64,000 nucleotides of DNA from an uncultured Alphaproteobacteria bacterium (GCA_944391395.1 CALXTI010000004.1:1-64000), one strand, 5' to 3'; counted from the first letter of the stretch, positions 7,089-18,342 are shown. Notes: generated by a model from the sequence alone, not told the origin. Program-made: numbers and translations.

Positions 7089-8807
7089 TTAAAAATGCGA
7101 TATTATCTTTATATAAGGTTTTACCCCCAGCGACTTTTGAATTTCGGCAATATGACGCGACCACTCGCCCCATGTTGCCCAACGATTAATAAATTCACTG
7201 GCTGCTTCTACCGACTTGGAAAGTTGAACTTCAATCGTCTTTTCCAAAAGCTTATACATACACATATTAATAATATCAAAATCTATATGCAGTTTTTTTC
7301 GATCATCAAACCACAATGCTTTACTTTCCAACAAATAATTAAATTCTATCAAATCAGCGACCCTGTGGGGCTGCGACAACATCGGTTTGGCTCTTAAAAA
7401 CAAATTTCCGACAATCCATGAAGCGTAAATTTTTCGCAACGTTTCTCGGTCAAAATCCGCCCTTTTTTTTGCGGCTTCTGCGATTGAGGCTATGGAAACA
7501 ACATTAGCCTTATGCTCTTCAATAATATGTTTATACATGCCGAGCGAATTCTGATAATCGCTGCCCGGACCCAAAGAATGACCATTTTCATGACCGATAA
7601 CAAAAACAATCACTTTTGATTTATCAACATAAGGGTGCAACGCCGGATCAACCAGTTGTTCCAAAAGCTTTTTATATCTTTCCTCATCTCTGCTAAAGCG
7701 CACCTGACGATGATAAACGTTGCGCCTGCCGCCTCCGGTCTGAACGGCTATTTTATCGTTGTTTGGCAAGTTTTGCGCCGCTGTAATACCGCCGCGGCAC
7801 ATTGCGTAATCTCCGGTTAAAGCTATCAAATCGACATCAACCATTGATTGTTTCAAATCTTCTTCCGCAACGCTGCTTTGCGTATAATAATTGTTATACG
7901 GCATCCATTTGGCTAATTCCGGCAACATCTTCTTTGATAACAAAATTTTTTCGGTTTCTTCCCGATTAACAATCCCGACCCGACACCCGAGCGTGTCTTT
8001 GGCAACCACTTTTATATTATATTTTCCCAGTAATTTAATAATTTCCGGATTATCAAAAACCGTTCCCGTAATTTCATCTTCATAATTTTCTCTGGAAATC
8101 GTAAATTCCAAACAGGTGTCCTGCAATTTTGCCCAATGTTTATCCGCCAACATATCCATGTCCGGATTGTTTTGCAGCAAAGCTTGTGCTTGCCACCCAA
8201 GATATTCTTTAAACTCAGATTCTGTGCAATAATAAGCCGCCGCCTCCAACTCATTTGCGATTTCCGAAAAAGCTTCCGAAAAATATTCAGTATAATCAAT
8301 AGCTTTCAAGACATCTCCGGCTCGTCGAACCATAGTTCTGGAAGATAAAATTTTTCTGATTTCATCAATTTCACCACGTTCACCCATGGTCAATAAAATA
8401 CGATGAAATTCCTCCACGCTCAAATCATCCGGATAAAAATTCCTTCCGGGTAAAAGCGCCGCTTCTTTAACAATACGGACAGGTTCCCGGTCTATGCCGT
8501 TAAATCCGATAACCCCGTTTATACAATGAAACAAATCCAACGCTTTTTCTGCGTGAGAACTCCGCAAAGAAGCCCTTTCCAATCCCTCTTTTATTTTAAG
8601 ATTCAAGGGATTGTCCTGTTCCAAAGCAACATCATTGATAATGTTGGCGGCATTAACCAAATGCTCGATTGCCTTCTTGTCATTTTCGGAAAGGTTTTTA
8701 TACCCTTCAAAATCTTTAGATATCAATTCTACCGGCCGAGTTTGTTGATTTAACATCACATCAAGCTCTTCTTCGCTGTAATTCAATTCATATCCGTCAA
8801 TTTTCAT
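7089..8807 (-). CDS. M49-like (dipeptidyl-peptidase III-type) zinc peptidase homologue
   Basis: The start at 8807 (ATG) is preferred over TTG at 8816 because GGAG lies 10 bases upstream; it gives 572 residues. Near residue 406 stands H-E-N-G-H in VIGHENGHSLGPGSDYQN, and 20 residues on EEHKANVVS, the spacing and form of the M49 pair HEXXGH and EE(C/H)(R/K)A(D/N). This resembles the peptidase half of Nudix-fused M49 proteins more than classical DPP III, whose zinc motif has an extra residue. No signal peptide is present, so it should be cytoplasmic and cut short peptides. It overlaps the upstream membrane AMMECR1-like gene by 11 bases. Family call moderately sure; substrate unknown. Confidence 0.62.
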   Translation of the reverse strand: MKIDGYELNYSEEELDVMLNQQTRPVELISKDFEGYKNLSENDKKAIEHLVNAANIINDVALEQDNPLNLKIKEGLERASLRSSHAEKALDLFHCINGVIGFNGIDREPVRIVKEAALLPGRNFYPDDLSVEEFHRILLTMGERGEIDEIRKILSSRTMVRRAGDVLKAIDYTEYFSEAFSEIANELEAAAYYCTESEFKEYLGWQAQALLQNNPDMDMLADKHWAKLQDTCLEFTISRENYEDEITGTVFDNPEIIKLLGKYNIKVVAKDTLGCRVGIVNREETEKILLSKKMLPELAKWMPYNNYYTQSSVAEEDLKQSMVDVDLIALTGDYAMCRGGITAAQNLPNNDKIAVQTGGGRRNVYHRQVRFSRDEERYKKLLEQLVDPALHPYVDKSKVIVFVIGHENGHSLGPGSDYQNSLGMYKHIIEEHKANVVSIASIAEAAKKRADFDRETLRKIYASWIVGNLFLRAKPMLSQPHRVADLIEFNYLLESKALWFDDRKKLHIDFDIINMCMYKLLEKTIEVQLSKSVEAASEFINRWATWGEWSRHIAEIQKSLGVKPYIKIISHF

Positions 8808-9945
8808 AATAGACAATCTCCACCGCTTTGAAATAATAAACGTTGATTTGCTCTGACCAATAATCCGGACTTAACCCCGATTCTAATTTTAATTGTTTAA
8901 CAAATTCTTGCTTGTTCGGATACAAATACCAAAAAAACGGCGGCAAAAAGCCCGTTCTGTTGCCATATTCCACAATAACGCCATCCCCTTCTTTTAAAAC
9001 ATTTTTAAAATCCGTTTCGGTCGCATAATTTTCAGCCCGGCTTTTTTCGGTTAAAATAAAAACCTTAATATCGGCGGCGGGCATTGCTTTTTGAGCGGAA
9101 GAAACTCCGGCATAAATCCCTTGGGCAACAGAGTTGTTAAAATCCGTTGAGCCAAATTTTTCAACAACACCCATCTTTTCATCAAGCGCCAAAACCAAAA
9201 CCGCCGCTTTATCAAACAAATGTTTTTTATTTTCATAAAAAGATTTTTCGACTTTTTTGTGTTGTTTGGCTTGTGAAATTAATGTTATCAAAGGTTCTTT
9301 ATAATCATTAACAAACGAATGCAAATTTTCGTACTGTTCCCGCAATCCGTAATTATTTTTAACAACGCTCTTATCCAAAACAATATCTTTTTCTTTCAAC
9401 AAATTTTTTGTTACCGGCAATAAATTTAGTTTTGTCGCAATATATTCGGCAGCGCTTAAAGCTTCCGAGCTTTCCTTATCATTGACATCTTCTACAAATA
9501 TCAACACATTATCCGGTTTTTCCGCAAAAGATTTCAAATATTCTTTTTGTTTTTGCGAAATCTTCTGATAAAACACCGTTTCCGCGACATCACCCCATAA
9601 CGAAAAATCTTCCGATATTTTAAATTTATTTTGTATCCAGACGGCTTTATTTCTCACATTATCCGCATCAAATTTTTGCATTGACTGAATAAATTTCTGA
9701 TATGGCAAAATAACAATTTTAGGTTTCTTTTCTGCCAAATCATAATACGTAACCGCCAAACGCGGATTTCGCAGTTGCGCATAAATATCGACCGGAGCTT
9801 GATATTCCGTAATTTTTTGCGGATTTGTAGCTATAAGATTATTAAATTTAACAGCATTAACGATTACAATTATGAGCAATATCACTGCTAAAATTGTTTT
9901 TTTTAAAATTTTTAAATATTGTTCTTTGTTATTATTTAACGCCAT
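8797..9945 (-). CDS. Membrane-anchored protein with AMMECR1-like C-terminal domain
   Basis: A 382-residue protein. One N-terminal membrane helix (about residues 15-32, preceded by lysines) anchors it. The long middle (about 45-250) is unrecognised. The last 130 residues follow the AMMECR1 pattern: LDEKMGVVEKFGS in place of 'G-x-L-R-G-C-I-G', then DGVIVEYGNRTGFLPPFFW, the leucine/lysine-rich helix and a tyrosine-rich end. The family's invariant RGCIG motif is lost, so any chemistry tied to that cysteine cannot apply. It is the first gene of a minus-strand cluster and overlaps the M49-like peptidase gene, which suggests they work together. Function unknown. Confidence 0.6.
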   Translation of the reverse strand: MALNNNKEQYLKILKKTILAVILLIIVIVNAVKFNNLIATNPQKITEYQAPVDIYAQLRNPRLAVTYYDLAEKKPKIVILPYQKFIQSMQKFDADNVRNKAVWIQNKFKISEDFSLWGDVAETVFYQKISQKQKEYLKSFAEKPDNVLIFVEDVNDKESSEALSAAEYIATKLNLLPVTKNLLKEKDIVLDKSVVKNNYGLREQYENLHSFVNDYKEPLITLISQAKQHKKVEKSFYENKKHLFDKAAVLVLALDEKMGVVEKFGSTDFNNSVAQGIYAGVSSAQKAMPAADIKVFILTEKSRAENYATETDFKNVLKEGDGVIVEYGNRTGFLPPFFWYLYPNKQEFVKQLKLESGLSPDYWSEQINVYYFKAVEIVYYEN

Positions 9946-9986
9946 GACTATTACATTACAAACAATTCTCTTGTTTTTAATGTAAC

Positions 9987-10670
9987 CTATTTTAGATTTG
10001 ATAAAAGCAAACTCTGATAAAAATCCACAAAGGAATCAAAAAAGCAAATATCATCTGTTTTGTTTTCTTCATCTCCCCAGATGGATTTACCGATACGTAT
10101 GGAACGGGCGCCGGCAGCATGGGCGCAACAACTGTCCATCGGGCTGTCGCCGATAACCCATACGGTTGTTTGATTGATTTCCTGTGGTTTCAAAATATCT
10201 TTGACCGTCCATATCAAATGTCCGGCAAACGGTTTGTCCTCCTTTGCTTCGTGTCCGCAAACGATATTGTCAAAAATTTTCGGATTAAACAACAAAGGAA
10301 GTTCATGATTAAGTAAAACTCTGTCTTTGTTGGTCATTATCATTACGGCAACATGATTTTTTTTAAAAAAATTCAATGTTTCATGTGTTTTCGGAAAAGT
10401 GTCAATCATTTTATCAACATTTTTTAGATAAACCTCCGAATATTTGGCATAAGCTTCTTCGGCTTTGTCGCCGAAAATTCTGGAAAAATTATCTTTGAAT
10501 GATAAATTATTATCTCTTTTATCTTTTACCTTATCCCAATTTTCCAAACCATATTGCGGCAGAATCTGATTAATGGCATAAACAAGCGTACTGCGGCTTT
10601 CGGCCAATGTGTTATCCCAGTCAAAAACCGCGGCTTTCAAGCCTTTAATATTTAAATCCGTCTTCAGCAT
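9987..10670 (-). CDS. HAD-superfamily phosphatase (phosphoglycolate phosphatase-like)
   Basis: The ATG at 10670 follows AAGGGG and is preferred to a TTG one codon earlier (227 residues). HAD motif I is FDWDNTLAES (nucleophile aspartate and D+2), motif II MIMTNKD, motif III the lysine in EDKPFAGHL, motif IV VIGDSPMDSCCA. The helical cap between motifs I and II is of the PGP/beta-PGM class (type I). It would dephosphorylate a small cytoplasmic metabolite that cannot be named from sequence. It lies between serS and the AMMECR1-like gene on the same strand, with gaps of 65 and 41 bases. Confidence 0.85.
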   Translation of the reverse strand: MLKTDLNIKGLKAAVFDWDNTLAESRSTLVYAINQILPQYGLENWDKVKDKRDNNLSFKDNFSRIFGDKAEEAYAKYSEVYLKNVDKMIDTFPKTHETLNFFKKNHVAVMIMTNKDRVLLNHELPLLFNPKIFDNIVCGHEAKEDKPFAGHLIWTVKDILKPQEINQTTVWVIGDSPMDSCCAHAAGARSIRIGKSIWGDEENKTDDICFFDSFVDFYQSLLLSNLK

Positions 10671-10735
10671 CAATGAAACCCCTTTATGCCTTAAAATAAA
10701 TCATTAAAGACATAACTCAAGAGATGGCGAATAAC

Positions 10736-12022
10736 CTACAAATCTTTGCCGATACGCTGTTTGCCGCCCATATATGGCTGTAATTTTACCGGAATATTAA
10801 CCGAACCGTCCTCGTTTTGATGATTTTCAATAAACGGTACCAACGCACGCGGCGTGGCGATTCCGGTATTATTCAAGGTATGGGCGAATTTAACTTTACC
10901 GTCGGCATTGTCGCGATAGCGCAAATTTGTTCTTCTGGCTTGCCAATCGGTAATATTTGAACAAGAATGTGTTTCCCGATAACAATTCTGGCTGGGAACC
11001 CATGCTTCCAAATCATACTGACGATATTTAGGCGCGCCCATATCTCCGGTGCAAACCTCCAAAACCTGATACGGAAGTTCCAAATCCTGCAAAACTTCTT
11101 CCGAAATAGCCAACAATTTTTTATGCCATTTTTCGCTTTCGGAAATATCGTTTTTGCAAATGACAAACTGTTCGGTTTTCATAAATTGATGAACACGAAC
11201 CAATCCGCGCGTGTCTTTTCCGGCCGCGCCGGCTTCTCTACGAAAACACGGCGAAAATCCGGCATATAAAATCGGCAATTCGTTTTCTTGTAAAATTTCA
11301 TCGGCGCGCAAAGAATTTAAGATTAATTCTGCCGTACCTGACAAATATATATCATCTTCGGGCATATAATAAATTTCATCACGCGAGAATGGCAGATACC
11401 CTTGACCATACAACGGCTTTTCCTTGGAAATCGACGGTACGGTAATAATCGTAAAACCGTTTGTCCGCAATTTATCCAAAACCATCATATGCATTGCCAA
11501 CTCCAACTTTGCCAAATCGTTTTTTATTGCATACGTTCTGGAACCGGAAACTCTGGCAATTCTTTCCATTTCCGACCAATCATTTATTTCCATCAATTCT
11601 ATGTGATCGCGCGGTTTAAAATCAAAATGCGGAACATCGCCTACTTTGCGACGCACGACATTACCGCTGTCATCAGGTCCGACCGGGCTTTCGGGCGACG
11701 GCATATTCGGCATTTTAAATTCCAGCAAGCTAAATTTTTCCTGCTCGGCATTCAATTTTTCCATTTCTTTTTTCAGCTCTTCACCCAAGGCTTTGCTTTT
11801 GTTAATAATTTCCTGACGTTCCTCGGGCTTGGCTGCTTTTATCGAATTGCTGAGTTTGTTTTTCTCTTCTGCCAGAGCCTGCGATGAAGTTTTTAATTTT
11901 GTAATATCTTTGTATAATGCAACGAGTCCGTCAATATCCAAATCTTCTTTGGAATAACCTTTTTTTTGCAAACCTTCTTTAATTGTATCAATGTTGTCAA
12001 TAATAAATTTTATATCTAACAT
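10736..12022 (-). CDS. serS: Seryl-tRNA synthetase
   Basis: SerRS charges tRNA-Ser with serine in the cytoplasm. At 428 residues it has full family length. The N-terminal tRNA-binding coiled coil covers about residues 30-105 (rich in K/E, with the turn near LGEELKKEMEKL). Class II motif 2 is FRREAGAAGKDTRGLVRVHQ and motif 3 is GIATPRALVPFIENHQ near the C-terminus. TGTAELILN and ETHSCSN match serine-site segments. A promoter of the form TTGTCG-N18-TTATAA can be read upstream on the minus strand, so it may head the transcript that continues into the HAD gene. Confidence 0.97.
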   Translation of the reverse strand: MLDIKFIIDNIDTIKEGLQKKGYSKEDLDIDGLVALYKDITKLKTSSQALAEEKNKLSNSIKAAKPEERQEIINKSKALGEELKKEMEKLNAEQEKFSLLEFKMPNMPSPESPVGPDDSGNVVRRKVGDVPHFDFKPRDHIELMEINDWSEMERIARVSGSRTYAIKNDLAKLELAMHMMVLDKLRTNGFTIITVPSISKEKPLYGQGYLPFSRDEIYYMPEDDIYLSGTAELILNSLRADEILQENELPILYAGFSPCFRREAGAAGKDTRGLVRVHQFMKTEQFVICKNDISESEKWHKKLLAISEEVLQDLELPYQVLEVCTGDMGAPKYRQYDLEAWVPSQNCYRETHSCSNITDWQARRTNLRYRDNADGKVKFAHTLNNTGIATPRALVPFIENHQNEDGSVNIPVKLQPYMGGKQRIGKDL

Positions 12023-12226
12023 CTGTCGGCACCTTATAAAATTTTAACATTAAAAATCGACAACAGATTACCAATTTTATAAATAAATACAATACCAAAA
12101 ATCAAAATATTTCAGGTTTTGATAAAAATCTGTGTTTTTAAATATATAAATCTTTACATACTATCAAAAAAACATACAATGAGCACATAAGTTTTATTAT
12201 GACGATATTATTTAAATTTTCGAGAT

Positions 12227-12442
12227 ATGTGCACAAATGTAATACCAAGACATCTCAAAGAGATTAAGCTCTTGGACGGTCGACCGGCTTATATTTTCGT
12301 TCATTATGACGGAAAATTTCCGACCCAACAAACAATCAACGGCAAACTCTGTTGCCCTTATTGCGGAAAGGAAATGGAAAATCAAGCCTGTAACTGCTAT
12401 TCTTACAAAAGAATAGCAGAATTCAACGAATCTTTAAAGTGA
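12227..12442 (+). CDS. Small protein with a C-x2-C zinc-ribbon-like motif
   Basis: A 71-residue protein. The second half reads CCPYCGKEMENQACNC, which gives a C-x2-C pair plus a C-x-C pair and suggests a small zinc-binding ribbon. The first half is basic, with no membrane segment. The ribosome binding site is weak, but a strong terminator follows at once and the frame has no competing gene, which supports a real gene. I recognise no named family. Confidence 0.6.
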   Translation: MCTNVIPRHLKEIKLLDGRPAYIFVHYDGKFPTQQTINGKLCCPYCGKEMENQACNCYSYKRIAEFNESLK

Positions 12443-12443
12443 T

Positions 12444-12476
12444 AAAAAATCCCGGTTTAATATACCGGGATTTTTT
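12444..12476. terminator. Bidirectional terminator
   Basis: AAAAAATCCCGGT pairs with ACCGGGATTTTTT around TTAATAT. It sits between the convergent small zinc-ribbon gene and the minus-strand membrane protein gene. Confidence 0.85.
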
Positions 12477-12478
12477 AT

Positions 12479-13321
12479 TTAATCTTTTTCCGTTAAAATT
12501 TGCGACCTTTGCGCTTCCATAAAATTAACAACCAAAGCAAAAATCAACAAAGTTACAAAGTTAAAAACAAATTCTGCAATAAAATCATAAAATTGCAATG
12601 ATATTGATATATTGCTGATGTTTCTAAAAGTCGTATTGACGCTTAAAATAAAAACCAAAATCAATATAAAAAGCAGCGCCGTTGAAAAAACAATTTTAAA
12701 ACCATATCCGGCAGTATTGCGCCAAACCAATCCCGTCTTTTGCCGCCAGAGCAAAAAACAATCACAAAAACCATCTGCGTCCAAAGATTCGGCAAAAAGC
12801 GCGTAAAAACGCATTAAAACAAACGGAACGACAAAACCAAGACCAACAAATGTAAAAAACAACAACTCAATCTGCCATACCGGGTTAGGTTCTCTGAACA
12901 AAAGCACTATTCCGGAAATTGCCGGAATAAGGTTTAGTACAATAAAAATCAAGAACAAACAAAAATCTTTACAAAAATTTTTCCAATTCCGCAAAAGATG
13001 CACATAAACATTTTCTGCAAGCGTCTGATGAACGGCAAGATAATGCCACACCGTAATAAAGCAGGAGCAAAGTATTAACTTAAGCACAAAATAAAAAACA
13101 TATAAATAAGAACTGTCGCAATAAAGCTGCTTTGCCGCATCCGGATTAAAAACACATAAATATGTTTGATTAAAAATATAGGACAAAAGCGTTAAAACCA
13201 GCGCAAACAAACCGCCGCACAACAAAAATCTTTCCAGATTATCCGAAATATTCCACAATGGATAAATCAAAGATTTTACGACCGAATATTTTTTTTCACC
13301 ATCAACCTTATCTTTTGGCAT
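12479..13321 (-). CDS. Polytopic membrane protein of unknown function
   Basis: A 280-residue protein with a short charged N-terminus and about six hydrophobic segments (roughly residues 32-55, 72-95, 118-140, 147-170, 205-228 and 245-265). The form resembles uncharacterised DUF-type alphaproteobacterial membrane proteins located downstream of housekeeping genes. Its start lies one base from the end of dnaE, so it is very likely co-transcribed with dnaE. No catalytic motif was seen. Confidence 0.7.
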   Translation of the reverse strand: MPKDKVDGEKKYSVVKSLIYPLWNISDNLERFLLCGGLFALVLTLLSYIFNQTYLCVFNPDAAKQLYCDSSYLYVFYFVLKLILCSCFITVWHYLAVHQTLAENVYVHLLRNWKNFCKDFCLFLIFIVLNLIPAISGIVLLFREPNPVWQIELLFFTFVGLGFVVPFVLMRFYALFAESLDADGFCDCFLLWRQKTGLVWRNTAGYGFKIVFSTALLFILILVFILSVNTTFRNISNISISLQFYDFIAEFVFNFVTLLIFALVVNFMEAQRSQILTEKD

Positions 13322-13322
13322 T

Positions 13323-16300
13323 CTAAATCTCCTTCACGCTTGAAACTCCGGGAACAGCCCTTATTTTGCTTATCAAATTAACATCATAAAAAGCATAACC
13401 GCCGCTCAATTCAATCCGCACATCCCAATCGGTAATTTCCGGAACAATATATATTTTATTTGCACCTTGTTTATCCTTTTGCAAAATGTCCTTAACCGCC
13501 GCTACGGCATCGATATTTGTAATATTGATAATCAGACCTTTTGCCTGTTCGGCGATAGCTTCGTCTAAAGTTTTGACCGCATTTATCATGATTCGCGGAT
13601 TCGCGTCTTCGCTTTGTTTATCTATCGTTAATTTAACCAAAACCGGAACGCCTGAATTCAAAACTTCTTCATATTTGATAAGACCTTCGGAAAAAAGCAA
13701 AGCCTCAAAAGACCCTGTTGTGTCTGATAACCCTACAAAAGCATACTTATTACCGGATTTACTGAGACGTTTTTGAAAACTTTCGACACAAGCGGCAATG
13801 TTTGCTTTGATGCTGTCTCCCGCTTTAATGTTTTGCAAAACTTCCACACTGTTTTTAGCCCCGAGTTTTTTCATACTGTCGGCATAAATATCCAACGGAT
13901 GCGCCGACAAATAAAATCCGATGGCTTCCGCCTCATAGCGCAATCTTTCCAGATACGGCCATTCGGCAATTTCTCTGAATTTGATTTTGGTTGATAATTC
14001 TTCTGCACCGAACAAAGATTTCTGCTCACTTGTCTTAACTTCCGTTGCGGCATAAACATTGCGCATAATAACATCGATGTTCTCAAACAATTTAGCACGA
14101 TTGTTTTCAAGACTGTCAAACACCCCTGCTTTTATAATATTCTCCAGTTGTTTACGGTTAACATACTTAAAATCAACCCGATGGCAAAAATCGGACATAT
14201 CTTTAAACAAACCGTTTTTATCCCGTTCCTCGACAATCCCGCGCATATAAGCTTCACCCACGCCTTTAATAGCCCCCAACGCATAGCGGATTTTTCCGTC
14301 TTCAACTTTAAAATCGGCATTAGATTTATTAATATCCGGTTTTATGATTTCAATACCTGAGGCCTTGCATTCAGATGTGAAAAATGCCAATTTATCGGTG
14401 TTTGTCATATCCAAATCCATCACCGCGCACATAAATTCCACCGGATAATGCGCTTTCAGATACGCTGTTTGATAAGAAATCAAAGAGTATGCCGCCGCGT
14501 GCGACTTATTAAAACCGTATGAGGCAAATTTTTCCATCTGATCAAAAATGCTTTTGGCCACATCTTCGGAAATTCCGTTGGCAATGGCGCCTTTGGTGAA
14601 TTTCTCCCGTTGCTTGGGAATTTCTTCCCGTTGCTTTTTACCCATAACTTTACGCAGTTTATCAGCCTCACCCATTGTATAGCCACCCAGAGCGCGAGCA
14701 ATATTCATAACTTGTTCCTGATAAACCATAATTCCGTATGTTTCATCCAAAATCGGCGCCAAGCTCGGATGCAAATACGTAATTTCCTCTTCGCCGTGTT
14801 TACGTTTGATATACGTCGGAATATTGTCCATCGGTCCGGGGCGATAAAGTGAAACAATGGCAATTAAATCTTCAAACCGGTCCGGTTTGATTTGTTTGTG
14901 CACATCTTTCATACCTGAAGATTCAAACTGAAACACCGCCGCCGTATCGCCACGCTGCATCAATTCATATGTCGGTTTATCATCCAGCGGCACAGAATCA
15001 ATATCCAAATCCACGCCTTGAACTTTCTTAATCCAATCCACCGCTTTTTTGATAACGGTTAGGGTTTTCAAACCCAAAAAGTCAAACTTGATTAAACCGG
15101 TTTCTTCCACATATTTCATATCATATTGCGTTACCGGCATATCCGCCTTCGGATCTTTATAAAGCGGCACAAGCTGGTCGAGAGGACGGTCGCCGATAAC
15201 CACGCCGGCGGCATGAACGCCCGAATGTCGGTACAACCCCTCGAGTTTCATGGCTATATCAAACAACTTGTTGACTTGTGGATCTTTTTGCCGCATTTCT
15301 TCCAATTCGGGAACCGTGTCAAGCGATTCTTGCAAAGAAACATTTTTGCCCTGCACCGGATTCGGTATCATTTTTGAAATCTTGTCCGCCTGAGCATAAG
15401 GAATTTGCAAAACCCGCGCCACATCGCGGATAACCTGTTTTGATTGCAGTTTACCGTAAGTAATGATTTGCGCCACATGGTCAAAACCATATTTGTTTTG
15501 CACATACTCAATCGTCTTAAAGCGGTTTTCCTGGCAAAAATCCACGTCAAAATCCGGCATATTAACACGATCCGGATTTAAGAAACGTTCAAACAACAAA
15601 TCAAGTTTTATCGGGTCCAGTTCGGTAATTTTCAAAGACCACGCCACTATTGAACCGGCACCCGAACCTCGTCCCGGCCCGACCGGAACACCATGGGTTT
15701 TTGACCAACGGATAAAATCCGAAACGATAAGAAAATACCCTGGAAACCCCATTCTTTTAATAACGCTTAATTCATATTCCAGCCGGTCATAATATTTCTT
15801 GTCGATTTCGGCCTTTTGTTCGGCCGTCATGCCTTCAAAATAAACATGCTTTTCCATACGTTCGGCCAAACCTTTGTGCGCTTCTTCGGTAATATATTCA
15901 TCTTGGGTTTTACCGTCCGGACATTCAAAAATCGGCAACAACGGTTTAACTTTTTCCGATAAGAAATTGCATCTTTTCGCAATTTGAACAGTGTTCATTG
16001 TTGCTTCCGGCAAATCCTTGAACAAATCAAGCATTTCGTTTTCCGAACGAAAACGATTGTTCGGCGAATATCTTTTACGGTTTTCATTTGCCAGATATTC
16101 GCCGGCAGCAATACATATTAATGCGTCATGTGCTTCATACATATCCGCATCAAAAAAGAAAACTTCGTTGGTTGCCACCAGCGGAACATTGTATTTATAT
16201 GCCAAATCAATAAAACTTTGTTCCGTTTGTTGTTCTTCAACCAGACCGATTCGCGAAATTTCCATATAAAGCCGATTGTCTTGACCAAAAATTTGCAACA

Positions 16301-16802
16301 ATTTTTGCAGCATTTGCTCAGCTTCCGCCGGACGATTCTCCAGCAACAACCTTCCGATTGCCCCCTCCGCTCCCGCCGTCAGAGCGATTAACCCTTCGTT
16401 TAATTCTTCCAAATCAGTATAATTAAGCTGTGGATCATCGCCGTTTGCCGTGTTGTCAAGATAAAATCTTTTCATCAATTTCATGATGTTATCGTAACCG
16501 GCAGCATTCATCACCAATAAAATAAGTTTATCTCTTTTGACTTCTTTACCTTTAGTGCGCAACAAATCATCGGCATCCGGATTACGAACATAAAACTGAC
16601 ATCCTAAAATCGGTTTGATACCGTTTTCCGATGCGTATTTGGAAAAAGCTTTCGCGCCGAACATATTACCGCTGTCGGTTATGGCAACCGCCGGAATATT
16701 GTTTTCTTTCAATTTATGAATAAGTGCCGGAACTTGGATGGCGCCTTCCGATAAAGAATAGGCGGTATGAACGCGCAAATGTATAAACTTAGGATTTTCC
16801 AT
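13323..16802 (-). CDS. dnaE: DNA polymerase III alpha subunit
   Basis: DnaE is the replicative polymerase subunit. The ATG at 16802 is chosen over a 20-codon longer frame because the protein then begins MENPKFIHLRVHTAYSLSEG, the usual PHP-domain start. It has 1159 residues. The PHP domain spans about 1-270; the catalytic palm has the acidic motif PDFDVDF at 416-422 (aspartates 417 and 419), preceded by GPGRGSGAGSIVAW. The tandem HhH region follows near residue 800 and an OB-fold near 960-1060. It points away from the proposed origin. dnaQ, its proofreading partner, is 6 kb away on the other side of that origin. Confidence 0.97.
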   Translation of the reverse strand: MENPKFIHLRVHTAYSLSEGAIQVPALIHKLKENNIPAVAITDSGNMFGAKAFSKYASENGIKPILGCQFYVRNPDADDLLRTKGKEVKRDKLILLVMNAAGYDNIMKLMKRFYLDNTANGDDPQLNYTDLEELNEGLIALTAGAEGAIGRLLLENRPAEAEQMLQKLLQIFGQDNRLYMEISRIGLVEEQQTEQSFIDLAYKYNVPLVATNEVFFFDADMYEAHDALICIAAGEYLANENRKRYSPNNRFRSENEMLDLFKDLPEATMNTVQIAKRCNFLSEKVKPLLPIFECPDGKTQDEYITEEAHKGLAERMEKHVYFEGMTAEQKAEIDKKYYDRLEYELSVIKRMGFPGYFLIVSDFIRWSKTHGVPVGPGRGSGAGSIVAWSLKITELDPIKLDLLFERFLNPDRVNMPDFDVDFCQENRFKTIEYVQNKYGFDHVAQIITYGKLQSKQVIRDVARVLQIPYAQADKISKMIPNPVQGKNVSLQESLDTVPELEEMRQKDPQVNKLFDIAMKLEGLYRHSGVHAAGVVIGDRPLDQLVPLYKDPKADMPVTQYDMKYVEETGLIKFDFLGLKTLTVIKKAVDWIKKVQGVDLDIDSVPLDDKPTYELMQRGDTAAVFQFESSGMKDVHKQIKPDRFEDLIAIVSLYRPGPMDNIPTYIKRKHGEEEITYLHPSLAPILDETYGIMVYQEQVMNIARALGGYTMGEADKLRKVMGKKQREEIPKQREKFTKGAIANGISEDVAKSIFDQMEKFASYGFNKSHAAAYSLISYQTAYLKAHYPVEFMCAVMDLDMTNTDKLAFFTSECKASGIEIIKPDINKSNADFKVEDGKIRYALGAIKGVGEAYMRGIVEERDKNGLFKDMSDFCHRVDFKYVNRKQLENIIKAGVFDSLENNRAKLFENIDVIMRNVYAATEVKTSEQKSLFGAEELSTKIKFREIAEWPYLERLRYEAEAIGFYLSAHPLDIYADSMKKLGAKNSVEVLQNIKAGDSIKANIAACVESFQKRLSKSGNKYAFVGLSDTTGSFEALLFSEGLIKYEEVLNSGVPVLVKLTIDKQSEDANPRIMINAVKTLDEAIAEQAKGLIINITNIDAVAAVKDILQKDKQGANKIYIVPEITDWDVRIELSGGYAFYDVNLISKIRAVPGVSSVKEI

Positions 16803-16885
16803 TTTTATTCCCGTTAACAAAATCTCTGTCAGAAGTATAAAAACATCTGTTCCGGTTCTCAATCAATTTTTCATAGATATACTGT

Positions 16886-16924
16886 TAAAAAAATATCCGG
16901 AGCAATTTTTGCCCCGGATATTTT
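16886..16924 (-). terminator. Terminator of eno
   Basis: Plus-strand AAAATATCCGG (16890-16900) pairs with CCGGATATTTT (16914-16924). Read on the minus strand, the hairpin ends in a T run, 19 bases after the eno stop. Confidence 0.75.
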
Positions 16925-16942
16925 CAACATAAAATTAAAATC

Positions 16943-18268
<1,326 letters not shown>

Positions 18269-18314
18269 TTAACCGCTTGTCAAGCCCAACCTGTTATAAA
18301 ATTTATTATTTCTA

Positions 18315-18342
18315 TTGTCATAATTTTAATTTTCAATATACT
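18315..18342 (+). promoter_or_regulatory. Promoter of the dCMP deaminase gene
   Basis: TTGTCA (18315-18320), a 16-base spacer and TATACT (18337-18342) form a sigma70-like promoter. The expected start is about 25 bases before the gene, leaving room for its AAGGAG site. Confidence 0.5.
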
